DNA from: Plutella xylostella
Taxonomy: Eukaryota; Arthropoda; Insecta; Lepidoptera; Plutellidae
Reading direction: 5' to 3'
DNA: 64,000 nucleotides
NCBI RefSeq assembly: GCF_932276165.1
Contig: NC_064001.1
Location: 9,989,501-10,053,500, forward strand
Shown here: piece by piece, positions 10,785 through 21,583 of the stretch
Position numbering within the stretch: position 1 is the first letter of the stretch
Layout: the number at the start of each line of letters is the position of its first letter
The notes under the pieces: model-generated
What the model saw: the letters and a program-made list of their open reading frames with translations, nothing else
The model's database searches: none
Told to the model about the DNA's origin: nothing
Position numbers and translations under genes: made by a program

Positions 10785-12991
10785 CTGATAATACATGTAT
10801 ATTAGAATTTAAACTGTAAGTGATAAAATTACCTTTTGTACCTATAATAAAAATTATGATAGCTTTAGTTGTGTAAAAGTTTACGTTTTGTCGAATACCA
10901 TTTCGCCTCAGCGGAAACTATCACGAATATTTAGACATTATGATCTAGGTATACAGTTGACAAAAGAATAGCGAAACTTTTTCGTTTTCGTAAATCGCAA
11001 AACCAACAACCATAGAAACGCAGAAAAAAAATGATTTTAATATATGCGTAGGTTTTGCAAATTCCATCCATTATTAATGAATTCAAGGTAGGTATGTGCC
11101 TAATTTCAATTTTGAGAATCCAATCACGAAACTATTTATGGTACACTTGTCATGTCGACCGGGTGTCGATAGGACATTCAAGCGGTTAATATAAATTATA
11201 CTCACTTTTTGGTATATTTATTTTCAAGAAAAAACTGGCAACACCGAAGAAAATTATATCAATATTTACTTTCTTAAATTATTTATATTAATACATTACT
11301 TACAGATGGTAGGTGACCTTGTGTGTCGTTTTTAGTCGACCTTTGTAATTTCTGCACACGTTTAAAGCACATACACGCATTTTAAAAGGACAAAATCGAA
11401 ATTAATGCCAACTGTCAAATATGTGTAGCACCGGCGATGACACAATAGACACTGTAGAGCGAAATTTGTAACGGGGGCAGTTTGCCCCAGTTTATGTATG
11501 GCAGCAATGGCTTCTTCTAAGGGGAATCTAGGGTTGTATATAATCAAAGGAGTCCACTAATGTGCCATAAATGCCAGATTTCTGTTCGTGACTGTACTTA
11601 CTCACTCGTTCCTGAAGATTTGGATCTAAATACTTTCGACTCAATGTCTCAATTAACCCTTTTATTGCTCAATTACCTACTTCATTTCCAGAAAGAGTAA
11701 AATAAATCTTTACAATTTATTATCTGTTGTCTACTGGAAATTGTAACCACCATTAATCAAATTGTGTCTCTAGTTATTGTAGAGGTAGTTCATGGCTGAA
11801 AAGGGCTTTAAAAAAATATATACTTAATGTGCCAAATATGGTGGCTTCTATTTTAATTATGTAAAGGACGGAAGCTTATAAAATACCTTTTTATAAAGAT
11901 CGAGATTATACTTAATAGGTTATTCTTTAACAATAGGTAAGCATACAATACATAATAGGTAGGTAACAATACAGCTTTCCAACAGCCACTGAAAATACCT
12001 ACATTATTTACAATTCTAACCTTAAAATAAATTTGCATTGCATCAAATGAAATCACTGTACGAGTAATATTACAATACAAAATATGATGCGAGCTACTTC
12101 TCGCCCGGCCACACACAGTGAGTGATCCATGTCTGTTGAAAAAAAAACTATCAAGACAAAAACGCGCCAAAACACTTAACCTCACATTTACAAAATGGCG
12201 CCTCCTCTCAACAGCACTTCAGCAAAAGTGATATTTATTGGGTAATTCAATTTATTTATGGAAATAATAAAATTGAATGCTATTCTTGCTACAGTTTTGC
12301 GAGTAATAAAACTGTTCAGTCACAGTTGGTGGTGGGGCTCGGGGTATTTTATTGTCGTGAGCTATGGCATGTGGCCACCGTTTTCCATATTTGCCCGCAA
12401 AATATTGCCCAGGAACTGAAGTTTAGTAAATAATTTAATAAATGGCATGAATATTTTTTATCAACTACAAAGTTCGCTTCTTCTTTAAAACTTTGAAATT
12501 TGTGAAAATTTAAATAGTCCTGCAATTTAGTGCTTACCTATCCATGCTCCATGTTCAGACCTAATAATTTCAGATGTATATTTTAAAACAATTAAAGAAA
12601 TGCAAAGGTTAATGCTTATACCTATAGCCCTATACATTTTACCTGCCTAATTAATTCATAAATTCCAGGAGCTATTATTGGTGCCTCGACTGCCTCTGGC
12701 AAGCCCGGTGCATGTTTACGTATGAGGGCAATAGAAACTTAACAGCACATACAGCTAAAAGCTAAAGCGAAACCGTTCAATCAAGAAAATTGCCATAAAC
12801 AATAGCTGTGAGTGTGAGCAAGGTCAATAACCAGGACCACTGACCGCCTCTAGTGAAACAAATTAATAGTGACCGCGACACTAACAGTCCACTTTCATTC
12901 CTAACTGCCATTAATGTGGTTGTTCACTTCAGTCATAAACACTTCTTTGCGAGAAATGAATAACTTATGGGTCTATGGGTTTTTTGCTGTA
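10785..12991. other. Upstream of the P-like gene; weak minus-strand exon candidates at 11.3-11.7 kb
   Basis: This is where the first THAP exon should be, but no Met...CxxxC segment with a good donor was found. A fragment at 10483 repeats the CAGGGTGTTGC MITE end. 10870-11060 resembles 28110-28295 (GCGGAAACTAT and a CTTTTTCGTnnTCGTAAAT block). On the minus strand, 11308-11355 (after GTGTGCAG, before GTAAGT), about 11410-11527 (after CCCCTTAG) and about 11600-11660 (before GTAAGT) can be read as short exons whose junction stays open, with no recognised product. Near 12190 a GC-rich AAATGGCGCC stretch could be a promoter element. All weak. Confidence 0.25.
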
Positions 12992-13273
12992 GAGCGATCC
13001 GGAAAAATTGCAGCACATTCTATTCGATAGTCTATTCGAAAGTGCTGTCAACCAGTCAACAACAAAATGGCGGTGTATAGATTTGCGAAAGTTTGACAGC
13101 TATCATTCCATAGGTTATTGTCAGAATAATATTATGTACCTACTCTGTGGTCATTCTTTTCGAAACTCATTCGAAAGGTAAAAAGTGTTCGAAAGTGCTG
13201 TCTAGTTGACAATAGTCGCACTCGCATTCGATTCTATTCGTTAGCTCGAATTTTCGTGATACGGGTACTGCTC
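12992..13273. mobile_element. TA-flanked MITE with GAGC..T.CC..G ends
   Basis: Left end GAGCGATCCGGAAAAATT and right end (reverse complement) GAGCAGTACCCGTATCACGA are imperfect inverted repeats, each flanked by TA (12990-12991, 13274-13275). The element is 282 bp. It carries two internal short repeats of TTCGAAAG...GTGCTGTC (about 13036 and 13187). No coding capacity. Confidence 0.55.
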
Positions 13274-13339
13274 TAGCTGTAGGTTGGGTGAGCTCCATAT
13301 TTTATACACAGATCCAGAAAATTCAATGTCATAGAAACA

Positions 13340-13475
13340 AGACGGAAACATGGAAAGGAGAGGAAGACCCAGAAAATGTTAATGGAGCAACTAAAAAACT
13401 ACCTGAAGATCTTTTCATGGCAAGGGATAAAAGAACTGGCTCGTGAAAATGACATAATTACATTGACGTAGTTTA
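13340..13475 (+). pseudogene. LINE C-terminal fragment with frameshift
   Basis: The plus strand reads M-E-R-R-G-R-P-R-K in one frame, then continues one frame over as M-L-M-E-Q-L-K-N-Y-L-K...W-Q-G-I-K-E-L-A-R-E-N and a stop at about 13470. A basic RRGRPRK run followed by a helical W-containing tail is typical of the very end of non-LTR retrotransposon ORF2. The frameshift shows it is dead. Confidence 0.5.
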
Positions 13476-16037
13476 TGAGTAGTGGATCGACAAGACATGA
13501 AAAATATAATTCAATTTTTTTTTATGGATAAAGTAATTTCAGCAGAATTGATAATAATTCCTAAAATAATTGACAAAATAGTTACTTTTGTTATCATAAT
13601 TATTGTCTGTTGCTATCCAACCTAATGTTATAAACGGTGTCACGTAGTATTTAGATTAGGTACAAACATAATTAACCCCATAAATTTATGAGCAGTTCAA
13701 AGAATTGGCAAACAATGTTAGGTTGATTGAATTTCGTCAAACACCATCTTTCTTAATTAACGTGGCCAAATTATGTGCCAAGCAGACACATTGATGTCAA
13801 ATTAATCAAAACTGAAATTGATAACGATTCAATGAAATTTATTAAGGATTTTTCCACGAAGCAGTTCCGAAGAAGATGTTTGAGGTGCGACACAGTCAAG
13901 ACTCATGATTATTTAACCCTTAATCGGCCAAAATCGGATAAGTACCTCCTTGTTTTGAACTTATGGCTTTAAGTTAAATGGCGGAAACCAATGAAATAAT
14001 TTCAGTAGCCATGGCAAAAAGGTTAAGATAGTGAACACTAGTGCTGCCGCTCGGTTTACTCACGACAGCCTATCGCTTGTTGAAGGAATTCCATAATTCA
14101 GATATTACACAGGGAACTACAAAACTTCGCTACTGGGAGCCGAGAAAGTAATAGTGTAAGTTTATAAGTACTTATACAAAAGGAGTGCTATACCTTGACT
14201 AGCAGAAAACTTCTGATCGCGACTTTTGGAAATTCATGATAAACTATTAAGTAAGTATAAAATTAATACAAATATTCTTTTATTAAAGAAAGTGTTAGCA
14301 CATAGGTTAATGTGTTTTATTGAAGCCACTGTTTTTAATTTTACCAGTATGCAAAGGTTTTCCTTAACAGCCTGGGATATTGCTTCGTATTTCTCAAGCG
14401 CAGTAATTATGTGATCGACCCGGCGAGCGGCCGATAACTCTAATTGAGCATGTCTAATAAGCGTACCAGCAACTTTGTAATTTGACATAATATATATTAA
14501 GAGTTGTTTAGCCGCTACATTTACCATTATGCTACCTACGAGTATTCTATTACTTAATGGTTATCAAACTAGAACCACTATCTATGAGTATATATAAATA
14601 TTAGTTGTTATGATTTTCTAATGAAAAAAATGATTAGCTAATGGCATTTTAATATCAGAAAGCCTTATAGCACTAGCCATTGGTGAGATAAAGATAAATT
14701 TCGCCATTTCATTACCTAATGAAAACAAAATCCTTCAAAATTAACATTTTATTCATACTTCCTGATATACATTTAGACGTAGCTGCAAGAAACCGTGTTA
14801 ATAAGCCACAACCGAGAAACCAAGGCGCGACTAAAGCGATACATCAGATCATAACTCAAAACAATTTACAACTAAATTGAGATATAATGAAGAAAGCAAC
14901 CGCCCTGTCGGTCTTAATGAGACCAATGCTCGAAACAACACTTTAAAAAAGAAAAAATGAAGACAAACTAATGACACAACGTTTAAAAGAAACGCCACTC
15001 CATTTGTCAAAGCAAAGTGAGATGTTGAAGCGGTGTCTTTGCCTGACACGTTAAAAAAAGAGATGATTAAAGATGTCTGCCAAGTTCTCAATAAATTGGT
15101 CATAATTTTACGATGCACATTCGTCAATGGCAACTGGTTATAAAGTCACAAGCTCGAGTGAACAGGAAATGAAGCGAGACATTGCAAGTTGCCGTTGATC
15201 TTATAAGGCCTGTTTCCTAAATTTTAATTAAAATGATTTGTATTATATGTGATGAATGTGGTGATGAAAATATTTGTCTCGGCCAGGTTACGACCCAAAA
15301 AAATATCTCAATATAAAAAAAAAACTATATGAAAAAGGTAGGTATTGCATTAATTGCTGCAGATCAACAAAGTTCAAATGGAACATAGTATTTTTATAGC
15401 GGGTTCATTAGCAGAAATGAGAATTTTATTGAAAGTGCATAGAGATTTATGGGTGCTGTCACCAACAGCCAATTAAATGTCTTTCACCAGCAATGCCGAA
15501 TCAATATCCAAACGGCCATCCTTATTGATAATATTGATCATCATGAGAATGTGATTTACCTTAATAATTTTGTACTCTTTATGCAATCGAATCTCCGTTG
15601 TCGTGCATCTGTAACAAAACGAAATATATTGTAAAATAAACATAATAATATCATATCATTATCAACAATGACAATCAGGAACTTCTATCGGGCAAATTCA
15701 AGATACCTACAAAAAAGTACTCATTGCTGTATTATTATATTTTATCATAAATCATCAATTTTATTTTGTTTGAGCCCCCCCTTCAGTAAAACATCCCACG
15801 ACTAGGTACCTAGTGATAATATGAACCATGCATTTTCATTCCGCGACAACACCCCTAATGGCAAACACAAACTCCTCGCCCGTAGGTGTAAAAGCCAAAG
15901 AACTGTTTGATGGGACCACCGAAAACTAGCTCCCGACAACAAAGACCGCCTTAATATTGACATTTAAATGTTCCCACGAAATCCTGACGAACTTTCTCAG
16001 GCAATAGAGGGAAATAAAAGTATAGTTTGTCCAACTA
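13476..16037. other. No gene seen; insertion site of the Tc1 element at its right edge
   Basis: AT-rich intergenic or intronic DNA. Short open frames at 13.8, 14.3 and 15.0 kb have no supporting motifs. 15780-16030 is somewhat richer in GC but unrecognised. The TA at 16036-16037 is the left target duplication of the Tc1 element. Confidence 0.35.
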
Positions 16038-17681
16038 CACTCGCGAGCAACCAAATCGACTCAAGCCTTGACGGCGCAAACATACATTAATACAAGTAAA
16101 ATTATGAATAGAAATAATAAAAATGATATGTCATTTAAAAGCTTAAGATGTCAGCTTTAATTTGATATCATTATTATTGAAATCCATTCATCATTTTTGA
16201 AATAAATGATGTCTGAACGCAATTGTAGGAAAAACGGGAATTTAGGAAAAAAGGGTATGGGTATCGTATTATACAAATTAAACAAAAAATGTTAAGATAA
16301 AAATTTATTTATTTAAATCAATACTTTGTACCCCCTCTTGCCCTAATTACAGCCTGCAGCCTGTTTCTCATAGACCTTATCAACTTTTTGACAGTTTCCT
16401 GAGGAATGCCGTCCCACTCCTCTAATAAAGCTGTCTTCAGCTCGTCCACGCTTGCAGGGACTGGATTCCTGGCCCGAACTCTTCTTTTGAGCTCGTCCCA
16501 TAAGTGTTCGATGGGATTCAGGTCAGGACTGAGCGCAGGCCAGTCCATCGTGCGCAATTCCTTCTCTCTCAGAAACTGCCGACTGACTCGTGCCGTGTGG
16601 CAGCGGGCATTGTCGTGCATTAGCACGAAGTCTTCACCGACAAATTCTGCATAGGGCACAACATGACCGAGTAGAATGTCGGTGATGTACCGATCAGCTG
16701 TTAACCCGCCTCCTCGGCCGCCTCCAGGCACGAAAACAAGTGCGGTTTTTCCCTCTAGAGAAATACCAGCCCACATCATGCAGGAACCGCCGCCATATGC
16801 TACTGTTTCAGCGAAACAACATTGGGCAAATCGTTCCCCCGGACGCCGGTAGACCCGGCCTCTCCTGTCACTGCCATGCAGACACACTCTGCACTCATCA
16901 GTAAACAGGACCGACCGCCATTGCGCAATGCTCCAATCGAGATGCTCTCGAGCAAACTGAAGACGCGCTTGTCGGTGGCCTGCAGTCAATTTGGGGCCTG
17001 ATGCAGGTCTTTTTGGTGTCAAGTTGGCTTCCTTCAAGCGTCTTCTCACTGTCCACTCGCTGACAGCCACTTGTCGTACACGTCTCAGTTCTTGCTGCAC
17101 ATCAACGCCCGTAAGGTGTCGATTGCGCAGCGAGGTTGAGACAATGAAGCGGTCGTCTCTCTCTGAAGTGCAGCGGTGGCGGCCCGTTCTTGGTCTTCGA
17201 TTGAAGGCACCAGTCTCTTGGAACCGTCTGTATACTCGGGATACAGCAGACTGGCTCAAGTGGAGCTGGGCAGCGACTGCTCGCTGACTTAACCCTTGTT
17301 GCAGCAAGGCAACAACTTGAGCAGCTTCTTCTGGTGTGGTATCCATGGGTTTGCGAAAACAAGGAATACAATGCAACGAGATGTGTACCGGTCAACTTGC
17401 AACAAGCGACTGATAAGGTACACCGGATGTGGAAAGGTTTTATAGCGGGATCAGGTAGCGCAAGGCGTGGATTCCTAATGAGGTAATTAACACTGACGGG
17501 CAATTAAAATGCGTCATTAAATCTGCGCTTAGTTTTTTTTTATGGTATTGATCTTAATTGAAAGCCTAATTCTTCAGCTTTCGAATGACATATCACTTTT
17601 ATATTTACCATTTATCGTTTTAGGAAAATCAATGTATATGTGCGCCGTGAAGGCTTGAGTCGATTTGGTTGCTCGCGAGTG
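16038..17681. mobile_element. Complete Tc1-type transposon with intact transposase
   Basis: A 1644-bp element flanked by TA on each side (16036-16037, 17682-17683). The outer inverted repeats both read CACTCGCGAGCAACCAAATC and continue with one or two changes for about 50 bp. A second homology block further in (TGATATGTCATT...AAAGCT at about 16125 and, inverted, about 17575-17600) makes the inverted repeats about 150 bp long with a looser middle. The single gene inside is on the minus strand. Near-identical outer ends and an open transposase frame indicate a young insertion. Its high GC content stands out from the AT-rich surroundings. Confidence 0.92.
16318..17346 (-). CDS. Tc1/mariner-superfamily transposase (DD34E)
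   Basis: Cut-and-paste DNA transposase that would bind the element's own inverted repeats and insert at TA. I place the start at the ATG at 17346 (M-D-T-T-P-E-E-A), which has a good context; the open frame continues upstream only through a TTG. The product is 342 aa, the usual Tc1 length. Residues about 1-60 form the first helix-turn-helix (L-S-Q-R-A-V-A-A-Q-L, then S-Q-S-A-V-S-R-V), followed by a G-R-H-R basic hinge and a second HTH (T-V-R-R-R-L). The catalytic core shows F-T-D-E (D150), M-H-D-N-A (D245) and S-P-D-L-N-P-I-E-H-L-W (E280), with 34 residues between the last two acids. An extra Gly-rich loop (G-G-G-R-G-G-G) sits near residues 208-215. No stop or frameshift, so it is probably functional. 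Confidence 0.93.
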   Translation of the reverse strand: MDTTPEEAAQVVALLQQGLSQRAVAAQLHLSQSAVSRVYRRFQETGAFNRRPRTGRHRCTSERDDRFIVSTSLRNRHLTGVDVQQELRRVRQVAVSEWTVRRRLKEANLTPKRPASGPKLTAGHRQARLQFAREHLDWSIAQWRSVLFTDECRVCLHGSDRRGRVYRRPGERFAQCCFAETVAYGGGSCMMWAGISLEGKTALVFVPGGGRGGGLTADRYITDILLGHVVPYAEFVGEDFVLMHDNARCHTARVSRQFLREKELRTMDWPALSPDLNPIEHLWDELKRRVRARNPVPASVDELKTALLEEWDGIPQETVKKLIRSMRNRLQAVIRARGGTKY

Positions 17682-17683
17682 TA

Positions 17684-18046
17684 GTTACGATACAGTCGCC
17701 AGCGCTGCGGCCGCGGTAATCATTCGGACAAATAAATTGAGGCATCCAAATATTGGGGTTCCATCCGATTATATGCAGTTATGGCGGCGTACAAAGGCGG
17801 CTTTTAAAATTCAAAAGATGTGATAATTGCTCAGGATTTTTGTGTAATCTCAGACACTTTTGATCCTTTATTAACGGCTTACTTCACTTTTGAGTACCTC
17901 CAGTGTGGCCACTCGCAAGTGGGTTGAAGCATCGCATCGGATGTTTGGTCGAAAATGTTTATCTTCACAAACGCATTATTCTCATGTTCGATGTTGGCAT
18001 TAAGTGTAATTAACACAAATCATAATGTTTGGATTGCATTAACGCG
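17684..18046. other. Host flank of the Tc1 element
   Basis: About 360 bases, locally GC-rich (CAGCGCTGCGGCCGCGG near 17700). No gene recognised. It leads into the open frame at 18047. Confidence 0.35.
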
Positions 18047-18444
18047 ATGTCGAGCATCGAGATCGCATTGGAGTTCAGCATGGATACGTCATCAGACGAT
18101 TTTGCGTTTAACGCGAATGATAATAAAATTGCGTTCAGCTTTGTTCCGTGCGATACACGTGGATTCTTAGAGTTAGAGAATATTAAACTTAAAGTTAATG
18201 ATGATAGGGTGGATTTCGTAGAAGTGGTGGCGAGATGTGGCGCGGACCCCCGCTGCGTGGTTTGTTGCAGTTGTCGGTGATGCAATTGGACTCGGTATCA
18301 GTTATGGTCAAATGCACGTTTCCCCTTCGTCCTGCAAATGCGCCTTCGCTAAAAGTGAGGCAGCTCAGACAGTTAAGGATACCTGAGATCACGACCAGGC
18401 TAAATAAGCAACTCGAGGAAATGTTACATAAACGTTGCATTTAA
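18047..18444 (+). pseudogene. Unrecognised coding-like segment with a frame break at a C run
   Basis: An ATG at 18047 opens a 77-codon frame (M-S-S-I-E-I-A-L-E-F..., N-I-K-L-K-V-N-D-D-R-V-D-F-V-E-V-V-A-R) that ends at a TGA at 18278. From the CCCCC run at about 18245 the +1 frame stays open to a TAA at 18442, with a helical Leu/Arg-rich end (R-L-N-K-Q-L-E-E-M-L). The hydrophobic-FP-xx-P pattern V-K-C-T-F-P-L-R-P-A-N-A-P is loosely reminiscent of RWD/UBC-like folds, but that is speculation. Codon content is richer in GC than the flanks. Either a decayed host exon or gene, or an assembly indel in the C run. Not identified. Confidence 0.4.
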
Positions 18445-18483
18445 ATTTCTACTCATTATACTGAAAACAGATAAGTATCTTTA

Positions 18484-18715
18484 GATGACCAAATGGTGTA
18501 GTGGTTAGTCCAAGTCGAATTTTGCGGGTTCGATCCTGATATCCAGATGATCCAGACATTTGTTTAAAGACAGATATTTGTACTCGGGTCTTGGTTGTTC
18601 ATATGTATCTATCTACATATTTCTGTGTAAATATACCCATATTACAGGCTCTGCCTCGATTAGGGTCTGATAGCAGTGTATGTCCCTACATATCATTTCT
18701 ACAAAAATATAAATG
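18484..18715 (+). repeat. Diverged tRNA-headed SINE
   Basis: The head GATGACCAAATGGTGTAGTG and B-box-like GGGTTCGATCC match the SINE at 27431 but with a large deletion between them. The body keeps AGATATTTGTACTCGGGTCTTG, then diverges to a different 3' half (ATGTATCTATCTACATATTT, CAGTGTATGTCCCTACATAT). It is a sibling subfamily of the 27431 and 53453 copies. Confidence 0.75.
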
Positions 18716-20389
18716 GATTTGAATATTAGATTAGCCAACGAGGACGTTTATGTTCTGTCTACTATTTTCTACAGTGCAAAATCCTAATTTCGCAGCACCC
18801 TTTTAAGGGAGACAGATGAAAGATTATGAATAAGGCAGCCGTATAAATCCTTTCTTGGAAGTGCTTGCAAATTAATTGGATTATTAAGATACTTTATAAT
18901 GTGGAAATGTGAAGGCCTAAAGTAAAGGGCATCTTGTTTATGATAACATGTAGTAGCGATGTATGATTCAATTTACTTGTCAGGTTTGATGGTTAGATCC
19001 TGATTTAATTATAAGTAGTTATATGGTTTAAATTATGAATTGGCGCCATGTTAGGATTAATCAATGATTAATTTGTTATGTTAGCATTATGAGTTGACCC
19101 TTCGTCTATGTGAGTGTAGGACACATTTCTGTAAGAGTGTTGCTAATGTTCTTAAACATTTTAATTATTATACTTCATGTGAATCGTACATGTATAAAAT
19201 CCACGGGAATAAAAATAAATAGGCTGCAGTTTACCTATTGAATTCCATGGAATATTAAAGCTACTACTGTAACCACATAAAAACGACAAAACTCTAATAA
19301 AAATGAATGAGACAGGGACTTCCTCACCCGATTGCCATTTAAAAAACTCTTGATTATGAGAACTCTAAAGTGACGATTTGGTCATAATTAAATTAATACC
19401 GTAATAATGTGGAGAGAGACCAATAAAAACGGTCTCTAATTATCGCGTTTCACACTTCGAGTGTGTTGAAATAATTACCACGTTTCTCATGAAATAGTCG
19501 GCCTTTGTAACATAGGAAATAGGCCCACTGTAGCGTATTATTTTGAGGCTTGAAATTTGGGTCGAGATTATATTTTATAATTTTTGTCTGCTTAGGCATA
19601 AAAGTTATTGTATAACTCTCCAATAGCGATACGTATAATAAAGTCATGAGATGAAACAAGGCATAACTAGATTTCCATGTTATGCTGAATTCTCGTTGTT
19701 TAGGATTTCAGTATTTGCTTATATACTTAGGTTGATATACTTAAGTGAGAATATGGGCCAAAAAGGTTTGATTTAAACGTATTAGTAACTTATAAAGGTA
19801 TTGTAACTTTATAATGTAATCCCTGAATCAATGATAGATAATTATCATTAGTTTTATTGATAAAATTTTATTTCCTCCATTTCTTTTTGTTTTTACAATA
19901 TTGCCTACTAAATGTTGCGGCCGCTGTATAAGATCCTTTCGGGTCATTTGATCCAATAAAATAACACTAAGAGCTATAAACAGTTTTATGGTTTGTAAAC
20001 GATTTGTTTTAGGAAGCTAAGGATCAACTTTAATGGCCATCGCGACCGGAAATTCGACGGCTTTCAACAAAACGATAGTTTACAATGTGAAATTTGATTA
20101 AATATTATGTGTTATGACTGTACAATATTCAATTAAGTATTATGTGTGATACAGGGTGTCCATGTCCACGATAAACTTGGTTTGATAGCCTAGGTAAAGG
20201 ACTACCTAAACAATATAGAATATGTTCCGAAAAAATCAGCCTTCCTCAAGTAATTTTAGATTTAGTTGTTTTTTGTAAAACTATAATAATGGGTTTTAAT
20301 AAAGTTTTTATTGTTTGTTCTGGATATGTGTTCATCTCATACCTGGATAGTTGCTACTAGGTAAGTAGTAAGTACGTAAGGACAAATGG
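18716..20389. other. No gene seen
   Basis: AT-rich. At about 20152 a CAGGGTGTCC start resembles the end of a TA-flanked element, but no partner end was found. Nothing else supported. Confidence 0.35.
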
Positions 20390-20492
20390 AGGGTCACTCT
20401 GGCTTGAAAAAAACGGACGTATGCCATAGAGTCGTGGATCACCCAGCAGTGCTTCAAAACTTAAAGTTTTTCGTAAGATAGAGCGAACCACC
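20390..20492. mobile_element. GAGGGTYACTCT MITE, short copy
   Basis: Left end GAGGGTCACTCTGGCTTG and right end TAGAGCGAACC face each other over about 103 bp. The inner segment ...AACTTAAAGTTTTTCGTA matches the copy at 39040-39140 (AACTAAATTTTTCGTA). One of five related copies in the window. Confidence 0.65.
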
Positions 20493-20906
20493 GTAGTGCA
20501 AACCTGAATTATATATTCTATACAAACAGCGTAACTTTGTACTTTATTTACTCCCATTTGAAAATGTTAACTAGTTGTGTATGACTGGTGCTGTCATTGC
20601 CCTCTTATTTAGTAACAGTGAGGTTTGCGAGTATTTATTCCAAAATTAATTTTACGCGTTGAAATTTATTTCACATTATGGGGGATTTATTTATTTTCGT
20701 GTACGCACTGAATTTAAACGTTGTGAGTCTACGGACGTTTATAGGTACCGCTAACGGTTTTATAATAAAGAGACCTTTTATCTTAAGCAAGAAAAAAACC
20801 ATTTTTAAAACTACTTACAATGTGTGTATAGTGTATAGCACAAACGAAAATGTACTTGAGATTTCAAAACTAGATAGCTGAATTATTCTATTGAATTATT
20901 CTGTGG

Positions 20907-21000
20907 TCTAGACCCTGGGAAAGAACATAGGCTACTTTTTATCCCGGAATTCCCACGGGAAAACTTTTTAAGGCGAAGCGAAGCGCGCGGGAACAGCTAG
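20907..21000 (-). repeat. TAGCTGTTCCCGCG repeat, truncated copy
   Basis: The first roughly 94 bases of the 1481 repeat in inverted orientation (ends GGGAACAGCTA at 21000), nearly identical to copy 1 at 1481. Its ACAG end is missing. Confidence 0.85.
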
Positions 21001-21400
21001 TTTTTTATATGGATGAAGTTCTCAGTTAATAGTTGAACAATAAAGTGACCCTGGAATGTTTCCTTCAGTAGAGCAATTTCTAAATAAGATACGAAAAGAG
21101 CGCCGCGGCAAGGCCACCGACTGACTGCTAGGAACTATATTTTAACCTAGGTATTACACTGGCCTGCAAAAATAAGTAAGTACTCACTGTAGACTTGCAA
21201 TAACTAAATAAATATATGTACCTACCTCTAACTTCAAACCACGTAACATTTCCTTTTTTTATTCTTGTAAAAATAACTTAAGAATGTTAATAGTACTTAT
21301 TAACTGTATGGACTTGACACGTTTTTAGGGATTTAAAAGTTTCTTGGAACAAAAAATTTAAGAACGACCTCATCCTCTTCCGGTTCACAAAACTAGTCCC

Positions 21401-21583
21401 ACTAATACTATAGAGGCGAAAGTTTGCGACTGTGTGAGTGTGTATGTGTGTTTTTTACTACTTCACGTCAAAACGGCTGAACCGATTTTAATGAAATTTA
21501 GTAGTGACTTAGCTGACACCCTGGAATAACACATAGGTTAATTTTTATCGCGAAAATCCCACGGGAAACCTTTTTAAGGCGAA
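21401..21583 (-). repeat. TAGCTGTTCCCGCG repeat, diverged copy lacking its head
   Basis: On the minus strand it carries CCTTAAAAAGGTTTCCCGTG, CATTAAAATCGGTTCAGCCG and TTTGACGTGAA, closest to the intron copy at 10098. It ends CGCAAACTTTCGCCTCTA. Confidence 0.75.

Noticed and set aside
11853..12185. First exon of the P-like transposase in a 110-codon minus-strand frame
   Set aside because: It lacks the CxxxC pattern and His spacing of a THAP N-terminal half, and no good donor joins it in phase to 10784.
16406..17287. Plus-strand and alternative minus-strand frames across the Tc1 element
   Set aside because: Antisense or out-of-frame shadows of the GC-rich transposase gene; the DD34E frame explains the region.
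17347..17376. Ten extra N-terminal residues on the Tc1 transposase
   Set aside because: They depend on a TTG start. The ATG at 17346 has good context and gives the usual family length.
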